Shown: positions 41,990 to 53,594 of the stretch, one piece after another
How positions within the stretch are numbered: the stretch's first letter is position 1
How the letters are laid out: every line of letters starts with the position of its first letter
DNA from: CAWHQZ01 sp963831645
Lineage (GTDB): Bacteria > Pseudomonadota > Alphaproteobacteria > Rhizobiales > Aestuariivirgaceae
Direction: 5' to 3'
Length of the DNA: 64,000 bases
Assembly (NCBI GenBank): GCA_963831645.1
Contig: CAWHQZ010000012.1
Span: forward strand, 62,001-126,000
Program-made: the position numbers and the translations under genes
Notes under the pieces: generated by a model
Databases searched by the model: none
Told to the model about the DNA's origin: nothing
Seen by the model: the letters and a program-made list of their open reading frames with translations, nothing else

Positions 41990-42829
41990 ATGGCTCATCT
42001 TCCTCCTGGACATCGCGATGACGTCGTCGACCGGCTGCCCCGCTTCAAGAGCATCCACATTCGGTATCTGTTGCCCAATTTCATCACCCTGCTCGCCTTG
42101 TGCAGCGGGGTGACCGCCATCCGGCTCGGCGTCGAAGGGCGCTACGAGCTTGCCGTGGGCGCGGTGATCCTCGCCATCGTGCTCGACGCCGTCGATGGCC
42201 GGGTGGCGCGTATCCTGAAGGGCTCCTCGCGATTTGGCGCCGAGCTGGATTCACTCGCCGATTTCGTGAACTTCGGCGTCGCACCCGCCATGCTCATTCA
42301 CCTGTGGGCGCTGCATGCCCTGAAAAACCTGGGCTGGATCGTGGCCCTCGGCCTGGCGATTTGCTGCGCACTGCGCCTGGCGCGGTTCAACGTCGCCATC
42401 GATCAACCCGACAAGCCGCCCTATGCCGTGAATTTCTTTACCGGCGCACCGGCCCCGGCGGGCGCCGGGCTCGCCATGGCGCCCATGTATGTAGGCTTCC
42501 TCCTGGGCGCGCCGGGTGGTGAGCCGTTTGCCACTGTGATCCTGCCCTACATCGCCGTCGTGGCCGTCCTGATGGTCAGCCGCATACCGACCTTTTCCGG
42601 CAAGGCCATCGGCAAGCGTATCGATCGCGATATGGTCCTGCCGGCGCTCGGCATCGCTGCTTTCGTCGTGCTGCTGCTCATCGCCTTTACCTGGGAAATG
42701 CTCACGATTTTCGCCGCCCTCTACATCGCCTGTTTGCCTCTCGGCGTGCGGAGCTTTTGGCGTCAGAAGAAGGCGCACGAGGAACGCGTGGCGCAGGAAA
42801 CGGCAACTGCGCAACAACCCGCAGGCTAG
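41990..42829 (+). CDS. pssA: CDP-diacylglycerol-serine O-phosphatidyltransferase
   Basis: 279-residue CDP-alcohol phosphatidyltransferase producing phosphatidylserine, the substrate of Psd encoded just upstream. The motif D66-x2-D69-G-x2-A-R-x8-G83-x3-D87-x3-D91 is complete. About eight membrane helices. ATG 41990 has GAGG about 9 bases upstream; GTG 41981 and TTG 41987 are in frame but less likely. The psd-pssA pair accounts for PE synthesis. Convergent with the C-S lyase gene: the two stops overlap by four bases. Confidence 0.93.
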   Translation: MAHLPPGHRDDVVDRLPRFKSIHIRYLLPNFITLLALCSGVTAIRLGVEGRYELAVGAVILAIVLDAVDGRVARILKGSSRFGAELDSLADFVNFGVAPAMLIHLWALHALKNLGWIVALGLAICCALRLARFNVAIDQPDKPPYAVNFFTGAPAPAGAGLAMAPMYVGFLLGAPGGEPFATVILPYIAVVAVLMVSRIPTFSGKAIGKRIDRDMVLPALGIAAFVVLLLIAFTWEMLTIFAALYIACLPLGVRSFWRQKKAHEERVAQETATAQQPAG

Positions 42830-44034
42830 AGCACGCGATCGAGGTCGGCGCAGATGTCATCGGCATCTTCGATGCCGACCGAGAAGCGGAATATGCCCTC
42901 TCCGGCGAAGGCCCTGTAGCGGGCGAGCGCTTCGCCCTCGTGGCGGAAGGTGGACGCCATGAGGGCGGCGGTCGGGATCCAGTAGATCAGGCTGCGATGG
43001 TGGCCGAGCGAAACCGCGTAGTGGACCACTTTCAGCCGCTCCACCATGCGCCGCGCAACCTCCAGCCCGGAGGTGCGGGTCTGGAAGGTCATCATGCCGG
43101 CGAAGTTCCGCATTTGCCGCCGCGCCAGCTCATGCTGGGGATGCGAAGGCAGGCCGGGATAGACCACGGAGCTGACGCCGCTATGGCCTTCGAGGAAGCC
43201 CGCGACCAGTATGGCCGTTTCCTCATGCGCCCTCATGCGCAGCGGCAGCGTGGCCGCGCCCCTGAGGATGAGCCAGGCGTTGAACGGCGACAATACGCCG
43301 CCGTAGTGCACCGTCGCCTCGAGGTTGAGAGCGTCGAGCTCGGATCGGCGTCCCAGCACCGCTCCACCCATGGCATCGCCATGGCCGCCGATATATTTGG
43401 TGAGCGAATGGACGACGAAGTCTGCGCCGAGTTCGAGCGGCCGCGTCGCCATGGGTGAGGCGAAAGTGGAATCGACCACCACGTCGCGAACGCCGCGGCC
43501 ATGAGCGACATCGGACACGGCGCGGATATCCGAGAGCTTCATGATGGGATTGGCGGGCGTTTCCATCCACACCATCCTCGTCGTGCCCCGGATGGCCCGG
43601 TCCACCTGCTGGGGATCGGAAGTATCGACCAGCGACACATCGATACCGAACCGCGGCAGGCTATCGCGCACCAGCTCGGCGGTTGCGACGTAGTTGGTGT
43701 CGGAAATCACCAGGTGATCGCCGCGGCTCAGCCGGCCGGCGAGGAGGGCATGGCTAGCCGCCATCCCTGAGGCGTAGCATTGCGCCGCTTCCGCGCCTTC
43801 CAAGGCGGCCAGCTTTTCTTCCAATTGTCGCACCGTCGGGTTGGACACGCGCGCGTAGACAAATCCTTCGTAGTCGCCGCGATTGCGGGCCGAAAAACCC
43901 GTCACCTCTTCCGGCGCGAAAGTCGCCGACATGACTATGTTCGGCGCCGAGGCGCGGGTAACGGGGTCCACGCCTTCCCCGGCATGCACCGCGGTCGTGC
44001 GTTCGCCCCACTGTTTGTTGCCATTGTGCGTCAT
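42826..44034 (-). CDS. Cys/Met metabolism PLP-dependent lyase
   Basis: 402-residue fold-type I PLP enzyme of the trans-sulfuration family (MetB/MetC/MetZ/cystathionine gamma-lyase). Pyridoxal Lys 213 in SLTKYIGGHGDAMGG; phosphate-binding ASGMAASHALL; YARVSNPTVRQLEEKLA near the N-terminus. The exact reaction (gamma-lyase, beta-lyase or O-acyl-homoserine sulfhydrylase) cannot be fixed from motifs. ATG 44034 follows the hydrolase stop by 10 bases, so both are one unit. Confidence 0.85.
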   Translation of the reverse strand: MTHNGNKQWGERTTAVHAGEGVDPVTRASAPNIVMSATFAPEEVTGFSARNRGDYEGFVYARVSNPTVRQLEEKLAALEGAEAAQCYASGMAASHALLAGRLSRGDHLVISDTNYVATAELVRDSLPRFGIDVSLVDTSDPQQVDRAIRGTTRMVWMETPANPIMKLSDIRAVSDVAHGRGVRDVVVDSTFASPMATRPLELGADFVVHSLTKYIGGHGDAMGGAVLGRRSELDALNLEATVHYGGVLSPFNAWLILRGAATLPLRMRAHEETAILVAGFLEGHSGVSSVVYPGLPSHPQHELARRQMRNFAGMMTFQTRTSGLEVARRMVERLKVVHYAVSLGHHRSLIYWIPTAALMASTFRHEGEALARYRAFAGEGIFRFSVGIEDADDICADLDRVL

Positions 44035-44044
44035 GAGCTTTTGT

Positions 44045-44863
44045 TCACTTGCATGTGGCTGCGAGATTGGCCAGCCTGGCCGCAAGTTGGTTCTCCGGGT
44101 TGGCCAACGGGTGCAACACACTGAAGTGGTCCTGTCCGGCTATTTCAAGATAGTGGGCCTTGACGCCTGCCGCCTTCCAGACCGGTACGATGCTCCTGCT
44201 CTGCCTCAGGAATTCGTCTGTCTCGCGCCGGCCTGCCCAGGCTTCGAAGGTATTGTCTTGCGGGCTTGGCCACAGCAGCGGGCTCCATACGCGCGCCGTG
44301 CCTTCGTCGAGCTGCAGGTCGGCATTGATCGACGTCGCCACGAGCGGCCGCAGGTCGAAGACGCCGCTGATCGCCAGGGCGGCTGGAACGAGGTCGGCCT
44401 GCTGGCCGAACAGTTCCCATTTGGTCGCAAACATGCACGCGGCGAGATGGCCGCCGGCGGAATGGCCAAACACGAACAACCGCCGCTTGAACCGGTTGCG
44501 CAGGAAGATCACCGCCTGGCGCAGCTCCTCGATGATCTCGCCGACCCGCACGCCGGGGCATAGCGAATAGGACGGGATCGCCACCGTGATCCCGAACGCG
44601 TTGAGGCCTTTGGCCAGGTGGCTGAACACGCTCTTGTCGAACGACCTCCAGTAGCCGCCATGAATGAAGACGGCGAGTGCCGTTCCCTCGCCGTGTTCGG
44701 ACCAGAACACATCGACCCGATTGCGCGGGCGCGCACCGTAACGAAGGTCGTAGTCGGCACGGGCGCTGCGCCGGAAGTCTGCCGCATCCTGCTCCCACCG
44801 GGCGATGTGCCGCGGATGATCGGGCACGCGCGCGCGAATGTTGTATTCGTATTCGAGGTCCAT
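44045..44863 (-). CDS. Alpha/beta hydrolase, kynurenine formamidase-like
   Basis: 272-residue serine hydrolase with HGGYW oxyanion motif and nucleophile GHSAGGHLA, the pattern of arylformamidase-like (BD-FAE/KynB-alpha/beta) enzymes. Catalytic His in GQDHFSVLHPL. N-terminal ARWEQDAADFRRSARADYDLRYG also resembles formamidases. No kyn genes are adjacent, so the substrate is open; the following C-S lyase suggests an amino-acid derivative. The 205 bases before it (44864-45068) face the opp operon and hold no gene. Confidence 0.78.
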   Translation of the reverse strand: MDLEYEYNIRARVPDHPRHIARWEQDAADFRRSARADYDLRYGARPRNRVDVFWSEHGEGTALAVFIHGGYWRSFDKSVFSHLAKGLNAFGITVAIPSYSLCPGVRVGEIIEELRQAVIFLRNRFKRRLFVFGHSAGGHLAACMFATKWELFGQQADLVPAALAISGVFDLRPLVATSINADLQLDEGTARVWSPLLWPSPQDNTFEAWAGRRETDEFLRQSRSIVPVWKAAGVKAHYLEIAGQDHFSVLHPLANPENQLAARLANLAATCK

Positions 44864-45068
44864 CGCCGTCCGGCCGCCGCTCCACCCGCTATGCGGATGC
44901 TGCCCCTCTTTGCGCGCCGCGAAGGTAGAGCATTCCTGTCGCCAAGACGAGCCTTCGCCGCCGGGCTCCTGCGGGCAGGACTTGGCCGGCGACCGATGTT
45001 ATAGTCGCTGCGGCGCTTACAATAATGCGCCCCGCGATCCGTAATCCAGAAGGTAAGGGAGGAACTGC

Positions 45069-46649
45069 ATGCACAACGTGTTCCGGACCCTCATCGCCGC
45101 TTCTGCCCTGCTCGTTGCGAGCACGGGCCTTGCCGGCGCTGAGGTCGTATTGAACCGAGGCAACTCGGCCGATCCAGAATCGCTTGATCCCCACAAGACT
45201 TCGACCGTGTACGAAGCCCACATTTTGCGCGACCTGTTCCTGGGCCTCACGACGGAGGACATCAGGTCGGACGTGATTCCGGGTGCTGCGGAAAGCTGGA
45301 CCGTGTCCGGAGACGGCAAGGTTTATACTTTCAAGCTGCGTGCCGACGGCAAGTGGTCCGATGGCTCACCGGTCACGGCAAACGATTTCGTGTTCGCCTG
45401 GCGGCGGCTGACCGATCCGGCGACCGCGGCCGAATACGCCTACATGCTCGCTCCCGTGGTCAACGCCGAGGCCATCACCAAGGGCGAGAAGAAGCCGGAT
45501 GAGCTGGGCGTCAAGGCGGTCGACGATCTGACGTTCGAGGTCACGCTCAACGCGCCGACGCCGTATTTCCTCGAAATGCTGACTCACCAGGCGACCTATG
45601 CGGTGAGCAAGGCCAACGTCGAGAAAATGGGCGCCGATTTCATCAAGCCCGGCAATCTGGTGTCCAATGGCCCTTATACGCTGGCCGAGTTCGTTCCCAA
45701 CGATCATATCAAGCTGGTCAAGAACCCGAACTTCTACGATTCCGCGAACGTGAAGATCGACACGGTCAACTACATCCCGACCGAGGACCGCTCGACCGCG
45801 ATCAAGCGCTTCGAGGCAGGCGAGCTCGACATGAACGATGATTTTCCGACCGAGCAGCTGGCCGACCTCAAGGCGAAATTCGGCGATCAGATCAAGGTCG
45901 GGCCCTACCTTGGAACCTACTATTACGCCTTCAAGATTCCCAAGGCACCGTGGGATAACGTGAAGCTCCGCCACGCCCTTTCGATGGCCATCGATCGGGA
46001 ACACCTGGCCGAAAAGGTCTGGCAGAACACCATGATCCCGGCCTACTCGTTTGTCCCGCCGGGCATCGGCGGCTACGAAACCCGTACCACCGATTACAGC
46101 GAAAAGTCCCAGATCGATCGCGAAGACGAGGCGAAGAAGCTCCTGACCGAGCTCGGCTATGGGCCCGACAAGCCGCTCAAGCTGGAGATCCGCTACAATA
46201 CCTCCGAAAACCACAAGAACACTGCGGTTGCCATTCAGGAACAGCTGAAGCCGCTGGGCGTCGAGGTGTCGCTTCTGAACACCGACACCAAGACCCACTT
46301 CGGCCATCTCGAGCAGCACGGCGACTTCGACGTGGCGCGCGTCGGATGGATTGCCGACTACAAGGATCCGGAGAACTTCCTGGCCCTGTGCAAGACCGGC
46401 ACCGGCAACAATTACGCCGAATATTCCAACAAGGAGTACGACGAGCTGCTGGCCACCGCTGCCGCGGCGACCGATCCGAGCGCCCGCATGAAGAGTCTCT
46501 CGGATGCCGAAGCCATCGGCGTCGCGCGCGATCTGTGCGTATTGCCGCTGCTCTACTACAGCTTCCACAACATCGTCTCACCCAAGGTCAAGGGCTGGGA
46601 GGCAAACGTGATGGACAGACATCCCACCCGCTTCATGAGCAAGGAGTAG
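45069..46649 (+). CDS. oppA: Oligopeptide ABC transporter substrate-binding protein
   Basis: Periplasmic binding protein of cluster C (SBP_bac_5), 526 residues, signal peptide cut near GLAGA-EV. Family landmarks: NSADPESLDPHKTSTVYEA, AESWTVSGDGKVYTFKLR, KWSDGSPVTANDFVFAWRRL and VGWIADYKDPENFL, close to peptide-binding OppA/MppA. GGGAGGAA lies just before ATG 45069. First gene of oppABC-DF; the 70-base gap to oppB contains a small GC-rich hairpin (CCGCTCCGCG type) but no stop signal. Confidence 0.93.
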   Translation: MHNVFRTLIAASALLVASTGLAGAEVVLNRGNSADPESLDPHKTSTVYEAHILRDLFLGLTTEDIRSDVIPGAAESWTVSGDGKVYTFKLRADGKWSDGSPVTANDFVFAWRRLTDPATAAEYAYMLAPVVNAEAITKGEKKPDELGVKAVDDLTFEVTLNAPTPYFLEMLTHQATYAVSKANVEKMGADFIKPGNLVSNGPYTLAEFVPNDHIKLVKNPNFYDSANVKIDTVNYIPTEDRSTAIKRFEAGELDMNDDFPTEQLADLKAKFGDQIKVGPYLGTYYYAFKIPKAPWDNVKLRHALSMAIDREHLAEKVWQNTMIPAYSFVPPGIGGYETRTTDYSEKSQIDREDEAKKLLTELGYGPDKPLKLEIRYNTSENHKNTAVAIQEQLKPLGVEVSLLNTDTKTHFGHLEQHGDFDVARVGWIADYKDPENFLALCKTGTGNNYAEYSNKEYDELLATAAAATDPSARMKSLSDAEAIGVARDLCVLPLLYYSFHNIVSPKVKGWEANVMDRHPTRFMSKE

Positions 46650-46719
46650 CTCCTCGCCGCACTCATGCCGCTCCCGCGAAATCGCGGAGCGGCATGTCCT
46701 GCGCGCTACGGGTACGTCG

Positions 46720-47643
46720 ATGCTGCGCTATGTGGTTCGCCGGTTTCTGACCGCGATTCCCACGCTGTTCGTCATCGTCACGATTTCATTCTTCCTGATG
46801 CGGGTCGCGCCCGGCGGGCCCTTCAACCAGGAGAAGGGCCTCAACCCGTTCATCAAGGCCAATCTCGAGCGCGTGTATCACCTGGATGAGCCGCTGTGGA
46901 AGCAGTACCTGCTGTATCTGCGGAATCTGCTCCGCGGCGACTTCGGTCCAAGCTACAACCTTCCCGACTTTACGGTGGCCGAGCTGTTCCGGACCGGGCT
47001 GCCGGTCTCCATCCAGCTCGGCGCCTCCGCCCTGGTCCTGGCCCTCGTGCTCGGCGGCCTCATGGGCATCTACGCCGCGCTCCATCAGAACCGTCCCGGC
47101 GACTACAGCGTCATCGCGGTGGCGACTGCCGGTTCGACCATTCCCAACTTCGTCGTCGCGCCCCTGTTCCAGCTGTTGTTTGCGCTGACGCTCGCCTGGT
47201 TGCCGGTCGGCGGCTGGGGCGACGGCAGTCTTCGCAACAAGATCGGACCGATCGTCACCCTTGCCCTGCCGCAGATCGCCATCGTGGCCCGCCTGATGCG
47301 CGGCTCCATGATCGAAGCCCTGCGCTCCCACCATATCCGTACCGCCAGGGCGCTGGGGCTTTCGGAGTTTTCGGTCGTGTTCAGACACGCGCTGCGGGGC
47401 GCCATCCTCCCCATCGTTTCCTACGCCGGTCCCGCCGCGGCGGCGTTGCTCACCGGCTCGGTCATCGTCGAGACGATCTTCGCCATCCCCGGGGTCGGCC
47501 GCTACTTCGTCGAGGCGGCGCTCAACCGCGACTATACGTTGGTGATGGGCACGGTGGTGGTCATCGCCATATTCACCATTCTGTTCAATCTCATCGTCGA
47601 TCTGCTCTATGCGGCGGTCGATCCGCGGGTGCGCTATGACTGA
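46720..47643 (+). CDS. oppB: Oligopeptide ABC transporter permease OppB
   Basis: 307-residue permease with six membrane helices and the EAA loop in EALRSHHIRTARALGLSE, which docks with the ATPase. N-terminal MLRYVVRRFLTAIPTLFVI and the segment GDFGPSYN are typical of DppB/OppB. Start ATG 46720. Its stop overlaps oppC by eight bases. Confidence 0.94.
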   Translation: MLRYVVRRFLTAIPTLFVIVTISFFLMRVAPGGPFNQEKGLNPFIKANLERVYHLDEPLWKQYLLYLRNLLRGDFGPSYNLPDFTVAELFRTGLPVSIQLGASALVLALVLGGLMGIYAALHQNRPGDYSVIAVATAGSTIPNFVVAPLFQLLFALTLAWLPVGGWGDGSLRNKIGPIVTLALPQIAIVARLMRGSMIEALRSHHIRTARALGLSEFSVVFRHALRGAILPIVSYAGPAAAALLTGSVIVETIFAIPGVGRYFVEAALNRDYTLVMGTVVVIAIFTILFNLIVDLLYAAVDPRVRYD

Positions 47644-48748
47644 CCTGGCGGCGCCGGCGCGCGGACGATCGCTATGGGTGGATGCATGGTTGCGGCTGAA
47701 GCGCAATCGCGCCGCTACCGCCAGCATCGCCTTTCTCGTCCTCATGGTCCTCGTGTGCGTGGCCGGGCCCTGGTTCACCTCGCACCCGTTCTCCACCATT
47801 TATCCCGACTACGTGCGCACACCGCCCAGCCTGACCGCGTACCCTCGCACTGAAATGCTCGACCAGGCGGTCAGGGATGCGATTAGCCGCGCCCGGCTGG
47901 AGCTCATCTCGTGGCGGCAGGAAGCGGATCGGGTTGTCGTCGTCGCCGGCTCGGCAAAGCCGATCGATGACCGGGTCGTCCGCTACCTCGACCGCTCGAG
48001 CGTATTTGAGAACGCCAGGATCGACAGCAAGTCTGCCGCCGGCACGACGATCACCATGAGCGCCGACGTCGAACGGCTCTACTTTCTGTTCGGCACCGAC
48101 AACTCCGGGCGCGATCTGTTGACGCGTACTCTGATCGCCGGCCGGGTCTCCCTCGCCATCGGCCTGCTCGCCGGTCTTGTGGCGGTGGCGATCGGAGTTC
48201 TTTATGGAGCGATGTCAGGTTTCTCCGGCGGCAAGGTCGACGAGGTGATGATGCGCATCGTCGACGTCCTCTATGCGCTGCCGTTCATTTTTTTCGTCAT
48301 CATGCTGGTGGTGTTCTTCGGCCGCAACTTCGTCCTGATGTTCCTGGCGGTCGGCGCCGTCCTGTGGCTCGACATGGCGCGCATCGTTCGCGGCCAGACA
48401 CTGTCGATCAAACGGCAGGAATTCGTGCAGGCGGCCGAGGCATTGGGGGTCTCGACCGCCGGCATCCTGTGGCGTCACATCGTTCCCAACACGCTGGGCC
48501 CCGTCGTCATCTACATGACGCTGCTCGTTCCCCAGGTCATCATCCTCGAGAGCTTTCTGTCCTTTCTGGGCCTCGGCGTGCAGGAACCGATGTCGAGCTG
48601 GGGTGTGCTCATCGCTCAGGGGGCCAAGAACATCGGCACCGCCAACTGGTTGCTGCTGTTCCCCTCGATCTTCCTGACCTCGACGCTGTTCGCGCTCAAC
48701 TTCATCGGCGACGGGCTGCGCGACGCCTTCGATCCCAGGGACAGATAG
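47636..48748 (+). CDS. oppC: Oligopeptide ABC transporter permease OppC
   Basis: 370-residue second permease. N-terminal OppC motif (WLRLKRNRAATASIAFLVL), then an unusually long periplasmic loop (about residues 45-140) before GTDNSGRDLLTRTLIAGR, and the EAA motif AAEALGVSTAGILWRHIVPN. The loop is longer than in E. coli OppC, as in the YejE/OppC group. ATG 47636 lies inside the end of oppB; the ATPase gene starts 3 bases after its stop. Confidence 0.93.
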   Translation: MTDLAAPARGRSLWVDAWLRLKRNRAATASIAFLVLMVLVCVAGPWFTSHPFSTIYPDYVRTPPSLTAYPRTEMLDQAVRDAISRARLELISWRQEADRVVVVAGSAKPIDDRVVRYLDRSSVFENARIDSKSAAGTTITMSADVERLYFLFGTDNSGRDLLTRTLIAGRVSLAIGLLAGLVAVAIGVLYGAMSGFSGGKVDEVMMRIVDVLYALPFIFFVIMLVVFFGRNFVLMFLAVGAVLWLDMARIVRGQTLSIKRQEFVQAAEALGVSTAGILWRHIVPNTLGPVVIYMTLLVPQVIILESFLSFLGLGVQEPMSSWGVLIAQGAKNIGTANWLLLFPSIFLTSTLFALNFIGDGLRDAFDPRDR

Positions 48749-48751
48749 GCC

Positions 48752-50383
<1,632 letters not shown>

Positions 50384-50386
50384 TTC

Positions 50387-50526
50387 GTCATCCCCGCGCC
50401 CCAGCGGGGATCCAATGAAGCAGCGCAGCATCTTCATAGTTCGAGGGTCTTGAATAGATCATTGCAGGCGAGTTCATTACCCTGATGAGATTCACGATTG
50501 GATCCCCGCTGGGGCGCGGGGATGAC
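50387..50526. mobile_element. 140-bp GTCAT inverted-repeat element without a gene
   Basis: Perfect 30-bp inverted repeats, 50387-50416 and 50497-50526, each starting GTCATCCCCGCG at the outer end and holding its own hairpin (CCCCGC/GCGGGG) followed by ATCC. The 80 bp between contain no open frame of note. Head and shape match the repeats that flank the GIY-YIG genes at 57.9 and 61.9 kb, so this looks like a non-autonomous, REPIN-like relative. No target duplication was seen at the edges (left TAATTC, right GGTCTT). Confidence 0.75.
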
Positions 50527-50808
50527 GGTCTTGGTTGGCTGCGAATCGCCTACGATGCGCCGATTTACCAGTCGGTATCTTCCGGTCGCAGGCGTATCCA
50601 CTCTGCGGGACGCTCCCGCGCGCCCGAGCCCAAGAATGAACAAAATATCACTCAGGCAGCCCCTTGCCGAGCCGCGAGGTAAAATGCGAAATTTGGCCGC
50701 GTTAAGCACCCATGTTCTTCAGTATTGCCAGGACCGGACGGCTTTGCTCGGTGTGGTCACGCACTGCCCGCGACCGTTGATCTCTAGCACCCGGAAGCAG
50801 TTGTCGAA
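50527..50808. other. Intergenic stretch without recognised gene
   Basis: Between the 140-bp repeat element and the aminotransferase gene. No reading frame here resembles a known protein, and no clear promoter or terminator was found. It should contain the promoter of the polyamine genes. Confidence 0.4.
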
Positions 50809-52213
50809 ATGAACAAGCATTTCAGAAACGTCGATATCGCAGAGCTGGTTCGAAACGACATCGATCATCATTTTCATCCCTTTACCGATCACAAGAGCCT
50901 TTCATGCCGATGGCGGCCCGCGCGTCATCACCCATGCCGACGGCGTGTGGATCTGGGACGGCCAATGGCAACAAGCTTCTCGACGGCGATGTCGGGCCTG
51001 TGGTGCGTGAATGTCGGCTATGGCCGCAAGGAGCTGGCCGAAGCCGCCTACCGCCAGATGCTCGATCTCCCCTATTACAACACCTTCTTCAAGACCACGA
51101 CGGTGCCCGCGACCGAGCTCGCCGCGCAAGATTTCGCTCGGCCTGCTGCCCAAGCGCTTCCAGCACATTTTCTTCGTCAATTCGGGCTCGGAAGCCAACG
51201 ACACCATCGTGCGCTTCGTGCGCCACTACTGGAAGCTCAAGGGCAAGCCGTACCGCAACATGTTCATCGGCCGGCGGCGCGGCTATCACGGCTCGACGAT
51301 GATTGCCGCGCAGCCTCGGCGGCATGGCAGGGCATGCACGAGCAGGGCGGCCTGCCGCTTGCCGGGCTTCCATCATGTGCAGCAGCCGTATTGGTATGAC
51401 TTCGGCGGCGAGATGAGCCCCGAGGAGTTCGGCCTCGCATGCTGCAGCCGACGTCGAGAAGAAGATCCTCGAAGTCGGTCCCGACAACGTCGCGGCCTTC
51501 ATCGGCGAGCCGATCCAGGGGCGGCGGGCGTGATCATTCCGCCGCACGACCTATTGGCCGGAGGTGCAGCGCATCTGCCGGAAATACGGCATCCTGATCA
51601 TTGCCGACGAAGTGATCTGCGGCTTCGGCCGCACCGGCAAATGGTGGGGCTTCGAGACCATGGGTTTCGAGCCCGACATCGTCACCATGGCCAAGGGCCT
51701 GTCCTCGGGCTACCTGCCGATCGGCGCCGTGGCCTTCGTCCGGATACGATCGCCACGGAATTCTTCGACCGGGGCGGCGAGTTTTATCACGGCATGACCT
51801 ATGCCGGCCATCCCGACGGCCTGCGCGGTGGCGCTCGAAAACATCGACATCCTCGAAGACGAGAAACTGGTCGAGCGCGTTCGGCGAACTGGCGCCCTAT
51901 TTCGCCAGGAGCGCCTGAGTACGCCTCGCCGACCATCCCATCGTCGGCGAGACGCGGCTCGTGGGCTTCCTCGGCGCTATCGAGCTCACCTGCGACAAGG
52001 CCAAGCGCGCGCCGGTTCACGGATCCGGGCCGGGTCGGCACCATCTGCCGCGATCATTGCTTCAACAACGGCCTCATCATGCGGGCCTGCTGGGATACCA
52101 TGGTGTTGGCGCCGCCGTTCTCATCGCCAAGAAGGAGATCGACGAATGGATGAGGCTTGGCGCGCCTGGCGCTCGACGCGACCTTGCAGGACGTCAAGCA
52201 TGAGATGAATTGA
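50809..52213 (+). pseudogene. Class III aminotransferase (putrescine/omega type), many frameshifts
   Basis: PLP-dependent class III aminotransferase like SpuC or putrescine-pyruvate aminotransferase, about 460 residues when joined. Pieces in all three frames follow each other in order: WCVNVGYGRKELAEAAYRQM, HIFFVNSGSEANDTIVR, GYHGSTMIAAQ, PYWYDFGGEMSPEEFGLA, FIGEPIQG, YGILIIADEVICGFGRTGKW, TMAKGLSSGYLPIGAV and FYHGMTYAGHP. About ten single-base slips separate them (for example near 50900, 50960, 51130, 51325, 51440, 51520, 51740 and 51815). No piece has lost conserved residues. Followed by the polyamine importer genes, which fits putrescine degradation. Confidence 0.8.
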
Positions 52214-52329
52214 GGCGAGCGGCGTCGAATGTCCCAAGCCGGCGCTATTGCGCAAAAAGTACAAGCGGACAAGGAAGACCGTTGGCCCGGGCAGGGAATG
52301 GCGGTTACAGCAACCAAGAGGACCAACAC

Positions 52330-53416
52330 ATGACAGCAATCTTCGACGTCTCCGGCCGAGCCGCCGCTCCTTTCTTGAAGGGCACCGGCGCGCTGGTCGC
52401 CGGGCTTACCACTGCATGCCGCGCTTCTCGCTTGCGGAGGAGGAGAAGAAGCTCAACTTCTACAACTGGGACACCTATATCGGCGAGACCACGCTTGCCG
52501 ACTTCAAGACGGCCACCGGCATCGAGGCCAAGATGGATCTCTTCGCCGACAATGACGAGCTGTTCGCCAAGCTCAAGGCCGGCAATCCCGGCTACGACGT
52601 GATCGTGCCGACCAATGACAATCTCGAGCGCATGATCAAGGCCAACATGGTGATGCCGATCGATCATCCGAAGATTCCGAACATGGCCAACATCGACAAG
52701 CCGTTCCAGGACGCGGCCTTCGATCCGGGCCGCAAGCATTCGATCCCCTACATGTGGGGCACGCTCGGCATCGGCTATCGCAAGTCGAAGGTCGAAGGGC
52801 GCCGTCGATCGCTGGAAGATCGCTGCTCGACGCCGACAAATACGCCGGCCGCATCTCGCTGCTCGGCGATGCCCAGAACGTGCTCGGCGCCGCCCTCAAG
52901 TATCTCGGCTATTCGTTCAACTCGGTCGACCCGGCGGAGCTCAAGAAGGCCGAGGAACTGCTGATCGCGCAGAAGAAGAACGTCAAGGTCTTTGCCGACG
53001 ACAACGGCCAGGACCTGCTCGCCTCCGGCGAGGTCGATGTCTGCCAGGAATGGAACGGCGACATCATCCAGGTGATGACCGAGGACGAGGACCTGACCTA
53101 TGCGGTGCCGACCGAAGGCTCGCTGTTGTGGCAGGACACGATGGCCATCCCCAAGGGCGCGCCGCATCCTGAAAACGCCCATGCCTTCATGAATTTCATT
53201 CTCGATGCGGAGGCCGGGGCCAAGACATCGCCGAGACCATCCAGTATGCGACGGCCAATGCGGCGGCGAAGGCGCTGATGGACAAGCCGAGTACCGGAGA
53301 ATCCGGCCATCTTCCCGCCGCCGGAGGTCGTCGCCAAGTGCGAGCCGGCCATCTATCTCGGCGAGGAAGCAACAAAGGTGCGCGACGAAATCTGGACCCG
53401 CATCCAGGCAGCCTGA
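52330..53416 (+). pseudogene. Polyamine ABC transporter binding protein, frameshifted
   Basis: Periplasmic spermidine/putrescine-binding protein (PotF/SpuD type). The Tat-like signal is split between frames (SRRSFL in one, PFLKGTGALVAGLTT in another). The mature part starts EEKKLNFYNWDTYIGETTL, then LKAGNPGYDVIVPTND, HSIPYMWGTLGIGYRKSKV, and, after a slip near 52796, DADKYAGRISLLGDAQNVLG, QEWNGDIIQVM and KGAPHPENAHAFMNFIL. Further slips near 52420, 53222 and 53290 precede the tail ending VRDEIWTRIQAA and the stop at 53414-53416. Corrected length would be about 360 residues, as usual. Confidence 0.83.
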
Positions 53417-53435
53417 CCGTGAAGGTCTCGAGAAA

Positions 53436-53547
53436 CCCTCTCCCCATCGGGGAGAGGGCAGGGTGAGGGGACTTGGGACGGCCCGCCCCCTCACCCTGCT
53501 CAGCGGCTTCGCCGTTTCGCTTCCCTCTCCCCATTGGGGCAGAGGGG
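53436..53547. repeat. Palindromic intergenic repeat (CCCTCTCCCC type)
   Basis: Two inverted halves: CCCTCTCCCCATCGGGGAGA at 53436 on, followed by GGGTGAGGGG, and then CCCCCTCACCCTGCT with CCCTCTCCCCATTGGGGC ending near 53547. Each half contains its own hairpin. This repeat type is common between genes in Rhizobiales and related groups. It sits between the binding-protein and permease genes and may adjust the level of the downstream part. Confidence 0.65.
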
Positions 53548-53594
53548 ATTCGGAAGCGGTTAGCTGCAAAATTGGGGCAGGGGCATGCTGAAGC

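Noticed and set aside
46650..46719. Hairpin between oppA and oppB as a terminator
   Set aside because: GC-rich stem without a T run; more likely an mRNA-stabilising hairpin that lets oppA be expressed more strongly.
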